The position numbers and the translations under genes were made by a program. Positions 53,151 through 56,308 of a DNA stretch of 56,308 nt are shown here, piece after piece. Positions within the stretch are counted from its first letter, which is position 1; every line of letters starts with the position of its first letter. The notes beneath the pieces were generated by a model. That model was given only the letters and a program-made list of their open reading frames with translations. It did no database searches and was not told the DNA's origin. Source of the DNA: Bacteroidales bacterium (GTDB lineage: Bacteria > Bacteroidota > Bacteroidia > Bacteroidales > GCA-2748055); the NCBI GenBank assembly GCA_021740585.1, contig JAIOZM010000019.1, positions 1 through 56,308 of the forward strand. The letters are read 5' to 3'.

Positions 53151-55160
53151 TCATTGTTCTGTTTTAAGTTCTGTAAAATTAAGCATCAAATCATTTCTTA
53201 GATGTATTAAATCGGGAAGGTCAAAATACTTCAAAACATTGGGAACTACATAAGAATACCAGTCTAAACCCATGGGATCATTCAAAATATCAAAGTAGCT
53301 TTGGATTGAATTCGAGATGCTAAGCGACTGAATCTGCGAATTGAATACCGCCGCATATAAGGCCACCGGACCGGCTGCTCCGGAGGCAAAAATACGAACA
53401 GGATTTTGTTTATATTTCCTATTTTCTTCAATAAAATCGAGTAAAGTGAAAAGATCTGTCAGGCGCTGACCTGTCAAATTTTCATTTAGATGCAAGCTTA
53501 TCATCGCATTATTATATTCCCGGTTGTAATATTTCTTATCATTGGCATCCTCCTTTTCTTCGGTCTCACCCATTCCCCGCAAGTCGGCCAATACCAAAAC
53601 GACTCCCCTTTGCATACATGAGTCAATCAATGAATGGTTTGCAGCAATTTCAGACTTTCCTTCCTCCATTATGTATATAATTATCTCATTATCAGATGAG
53701 CTTACTCTGGGTTCATAAAACAAAACCGGTAAAGGAATCTCTCCTTCTTTTCGTAAGATATATTTCTGAAGAGTATACTCAGGATGAAATTCTTCCCCTG
53801 TCAACTCCGGGCTTACCAATTTATTTTTCTCGTCGATGGAAAGCAATTCTTTTATTTTCTGCCGATATCCTGTCAGGTCATTCATTTCTCTAAAGCGATT
53901 GCGGTTTTCTGTCAGGGTTTTAGCCATTTCCAGATTAATCTCCTGCACACTTATTTCTGATGGAAACAATTCGTTCACCTGACCATTGGGAGTGCAATTT
54001 AGTTCCTGTTCGCTTAACACCTCCTGATTCCCTTCAATAATTACAGAATTATCGTTGCACAACCAATACCGGAACCATTGAACTGCAGCCTCTCTTTTCG
54101 GTTTGGATATGCCATGGCCATCGTCAAAGGTAAAAAATTTAAATTTCTCCTTTTCTCGAAGAATGGAATAGACTATTTGCAACTCCTCAGCTGTTTCTTT
54201 GCTACCGGTATAATCGACAAAATCGTAGCGACCTGCCAGAATCAACAATGGTTTTGGGGCAAACATAATAAGGAAATCTCCGATTTCAAGTTGCACATCA
54301 CCTTCAAAAGGGATATGCTGACATCCGTCGGCCGCGCCGCTAAGTTCGAAATTTCTTTCCCGGCGGGCAATGTAGCTGCATGGGGCAGCGACTTTTACCC
54401 TATCGTCGAATCCAATGAAATATGCAGTTTGCGTTCCTCCTCCGGAATTTCCCAAACAGCCAATCCTGCCAGGATCTACTTCAGATCTCGAAATCAGATA
54501 ATCCATGCTACGAACATTATCGTACAATTCATATTTAACCACACTGTTCCCCACCAAATTAGCACCGGCATTCAGAAGAGTATGTTCGGTGGTACTTCCC
54601 CGTAATATTCGTTGACCATTTTCATCTGTGAATTGCACTCTTTCACCCTGAGACATTGGATATACCACCAAAACGGCAATACCGTTTGTAGCAAATAATG
54701 CAGCTGTTTTCTGATAGGATTCCGTTGCCTTCGATGTCATCTCATGACCGCAGAAAAACAATGCAGCCGGAAAAGGACCATTGCCCACAGGAATATAAAA
54801 ATTAGATGTAATATGATGATTGGGTCTGGACTCAAACAACACATTGTCAATACGGTAATTATCCAGCTTTTTTGTATTAATGATCTGTGGATTTAAAGGC
54901 GTTTTCTCAGGAAACTCTCCTAAAATAGCAAGATATTTTTGCCGGCATTCCTCACGGTATGCAAGCATATTTTCTTTCGATTCAAGAGCTTCTTCAATAT
55001 TCACTTTTCGCAAATCATACTGAGTATGCATTTTTTGAAGGAGATGAGTCCGAAGCGTGTATTCCGATTTCCAGGTAAGAAGATCATAGTTTTCCTGTGA
55101 CATTCCTTCGGTGAAAAGCAATGAAAAAAGAAATGTATATGATAGAAATACGATTCTCAT
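53151..55160 (-). CDS. Secreted tandem alpha/beta-hydrolase esterase (acetyl xylan esterase-like)
   Basis: The 669-residue protein has a signal peptide (about 1-22) and two alpha/beta-hydrolase halves. In the first (about 85-390) the nucleophile elbow is G-N-S-G-G (IGCLGNSGGGTQTAYFIG), with FFCGHEMTSK for the oxyanion side, DFVDYTGSK holding the acid and FDDGHGISKPKREA the His. In the second (about 455-660) the elbow reads FASGAAGPVALYAA, where Ala replaces the nucleophile Ser, so that half is probably inactive or structural. Such enzymes remove acetyl or methyl esters from pectin or xylan. The gene ends 48 bases before the sulfatase starts, so they are likely in one operon. Confidence 0.82.
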   Translation of the reverse strand: MRIVFLSYTFLFSLLFTEGMSQENYDLLTWKSEYTLRTHLLQKMHTQYDLRKVNIEEALESKENMLAYREECRQKYLAILGEFPEKTPLNPQIINTKKLDNYRIDNVLFESRPNHHITSNFYIPVGNGPFPAALFFCGHEMTSKATESYQKTAALFATNGIAVLVVYPMSQGERVQFTDENGQRILRGSTTEHTLLNAGANLVGNSVVKYELYDNVRSMDYLISRSEVDPGRIGCLGNSGGGTQTAYFIGFDDRVKVAAPCSYIARRERNFELSGAADGCQHIPFEGDVQLEIGDFLIMFAPKPLLILAGRYDFVDYTGSKETAEELQIVYSILREKEKFKFFTFDDGHGISKPKREAAVQWFRYWLCNDNSVIIEGNQEVLSEQELNCTPNGQVNELFPSEISVQEINLEMAKTLTENRNRFREMNDLTGYRQKIKELLSIDEKNKLVSPELTGEEFHPEYTLQKYILRKEGEIPLPVLFYEPRVSSSDNEIIIYIMEEGKSEIAANHSLIDSCMQRGVVLVLADLRGMGETEEKEDANDKKYYNREYNNAMISLHLNENLTGQRLTDLFTLLDFIEENRKYKQNPVRIFASGAAGPVALYAAVFNSQIQSLSISNSIQSYFDILNDPMGLDWYSYVVPNVLKYFDLPDLIHLRNDLMLNFTELKTEQ

Positions 55161-55186
55161 TTATTTTTTTCGAAACAAGCAGTACT

Positions 55187-56308
55187 TTATTTTATAAACT
55201 TTTGAGCATAAAACTTATTTCCATCATCCAGAATCCGAACAATAAAGGTTCCATTTTTTAGGTCGGGAATTTGAAATCCCACTTCCTTTTCGTCTGCAAT
55301 CAATTCAAGAACCAGAGATCCCATCATTGAGTATAGCTGAACAGTTTGAATTTTTTTTGTGTGAAAAATCATCAATTCTTCGGTTGCTTTATTGTAAAAT
55401 ATTTTCAAGGGACTTTCATCCTGAACCTGAAGCGGCCGAAAACCGGAAGGAATGTTTGTATTTTGAGCTTCAATAATATCAGACACCAGACTGTTTAAAT
55501 ACACTTCGATATTTGGATAAAGTCCGTCAACAGTTTTTAATTGTCCATCATTCGGATCGTTTTCATTTAATGCATTGGCTATTTCCCATTCGTCAGGCAT
55601 TCCGTCGCCATCGGTATCTGCAGGTGCAGCGGTTGAATTTAACACCGGCCACCCACCCACAGCACTCTGGGTATCGATTATTCCATTTACACTGCCGTTA
55701 CCGCCGTCCATAAAAGTGGCTGTGCCAGTACTTACATCATGGATGATTCGGGTATCGACCGGATCTCTGTACAGGCTGGCTCCGGCGTGATACAATACTT
55801 TATTATAGGCTAAGTCAGCGGTGTGAGTGGTTACTTCACCCGGATTAAGAGGTTCAGATAATCGCATGGCATCTTTTTCAGCCTGAGGAACCAGTCCATA
55901 CTTACTGTTAAACTGATTATAAACACCATAGGTCCAGTTATCGTTGGTTGCCCTTTCAGAAGCACTAAGGACATTTCCTTCAATATAGAATTTCCCCCAC
56001 ATATTGCTTATGTCATAACCCGTTTCAAGCAATTTATCGATAGAGATAATTCTTTCCGTTTTTGAAGTTGCAGGACCAGGTTTGTAATAGCAATTCACGA
56101 TATTGGCATTCATCGCTTCACCTCCATAGCAGGAGTTTCCGCCCCAATTATAGATTACATTGTTTCTGAGATCAACTAAATCTGTTAAGGCATAGGCATC
56201 ACCTTTAGCTTCACCCAATCTTGGATTTCTGCTATCGTGTGAAGCCAGCAGGTTGTGATGAAAGGAAGCGTTTTTCCCACCCCAGATTCCTCCATAACCA
56301 TGGGCGCC
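55187..56308 (-). CDS. PL1-like pectate lyase with T9SS sorting domain (partial, 5' end missing)
   Basis: The frame is open to the right edge. Its first visible residues, GAHGYGGIWGG and FHHNLLASHDSRNPRLGE, match the centre of the lyase at 47843, so the TTG at 56218 is not the start and the gene enters from beyond the window. The visible 373 residues contain IYNWGGNSCYGGEAMNANIVNCYYKPGP, an Asp-rich calcium motif (DTDGDGMPDEWE) and a C-terminal type IX secretion sorting domain (about the last 75 residues; VQLYSMMGSLVLEL, IPDLKNGTFIVRI, FYAQKFIK). It should be secreted to the cell surface or outside, unlike its paralogue. Confidence 0.85.
   Translation of the reverse strand, partial: GAHGYGGIWGGKNASFHHNLLASHDSRNPRLGEAKGDAYALTDLVDLRNNVIYNWGGNSCYGGEAMNANIVNCYYKPGPATSKTERIISIDKLLETGYDISNMWGKFYIEGNVLSASERATNDNWTYGVYNQFNSKYGLVPQAEKDAMRLSEPLNPGEVTTHTADLAYNKVLYHAGASLYRDPVDTRIIHDVSTGTATFMDGGNGSVNGIIDTQSAVGGWPVLNSTAAPADTDGDGMPDEWEIANALNENDPNDGQLKTVDGLYPNIEVYLNSLVSDIIEAQNTNIPSGFRPLQVQDESPLKIFYNKATEELMIFHTKKIQTVQLYSMMGSLVLELIADEKEVGFQIPDLKNGTFIVRILDDGNKFYAQKFIK

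Overview
The window looks like a chromosome segment from a free-living, probably marine or sediment, member of the Bacteroidota (Bacteroidia; Marinilabiliales/Prolixibacteraceae-like is my guess). The reasons are an AT-rich sequence, a one-protein hybrid two-component system with two 7-bladed propellers, a type IX secretion C-terminal signal, many Tat-dependent Gfo/Idh/MocA proteins, paired CAZymes and sulfatases, and a TTTG-N19-TAnnTTTs promoter. No rRNA, tRNA, CRISPR array, transposase or integrase was seen.

Region 1 (1-7443). A partial outer-membrane-type protein with tandem Ig-like repeats runs off the left edge on the minus strand. Divergent from it is a four-gene operon: SGNH hydrolase with TPRs, carbamoyltransferase (TTG start), a 49-residue DUF5989/SxtK-like peptide and an SxtJ-like membrane protein. 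It probably decorates a glycan or another exported product.

Region 2 (7444-16295) is the most striking part. A 420-base regulatory region carries three 19-bp palindromes and a sigma-54-type -24/-12 promoter. It precedes a PstS-like binding domain fused to a membrane anchor and a GcvH-like domain, a Tat-exported four-cluster ferredoxin (HybA-like), a NrfD/HybB-type quinone-site membrane protein, a second anchored GcvH-like protein, a sensor kinase with periplasmic c-heme motifs, an NtrC-type sigma-54 activator and an archaemetzincin. No catalytic oxidoreductase subunit is present. I read it as a heme/redox-sensed, sigma-54-controlled membrane electron-transfer module whose substrate is unknown.

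Region 3 (16336-33239) has a propeller-SpoIIE phosphatase, a coiled-coil membrane protein, two exported Gfo/Idh/MocA proteins, the 1385-residue hybrid two-component regulator, a lipoprotein sulfatase, a DUF4256 protein and a GH35/DUF5597 glycosidase. This is carbohydrate sensing and processing.

Region 4 (33619-42342) holds TrkH translationally coupled to a HAMP-only sensor, then an accessory island: HigBA, Fic, an outer membrane protein with a lipoprotein, and DUF4160/DUF2442. At least five copies of two dispersed repeat families and a long inverted repeat lie between these genes, nearly all of them read on the minus strand, giving a cassette-like layout.

Region 5 (42343-56308) is a co-directional minus-strand pectin-type degradation locus: two PL1-like pectate lyases (one truncated by the right edge and carrying a T9SS signal), an esterase, a sulfatase, a cupin, a GH28 polygalacturonase, a GH43 enzyme, a Gfo/Idh/MocA lipoprotein, a DUF1080 protein and a glycerate 2-kinase. 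No SusC/SusD pair lies inside the window.
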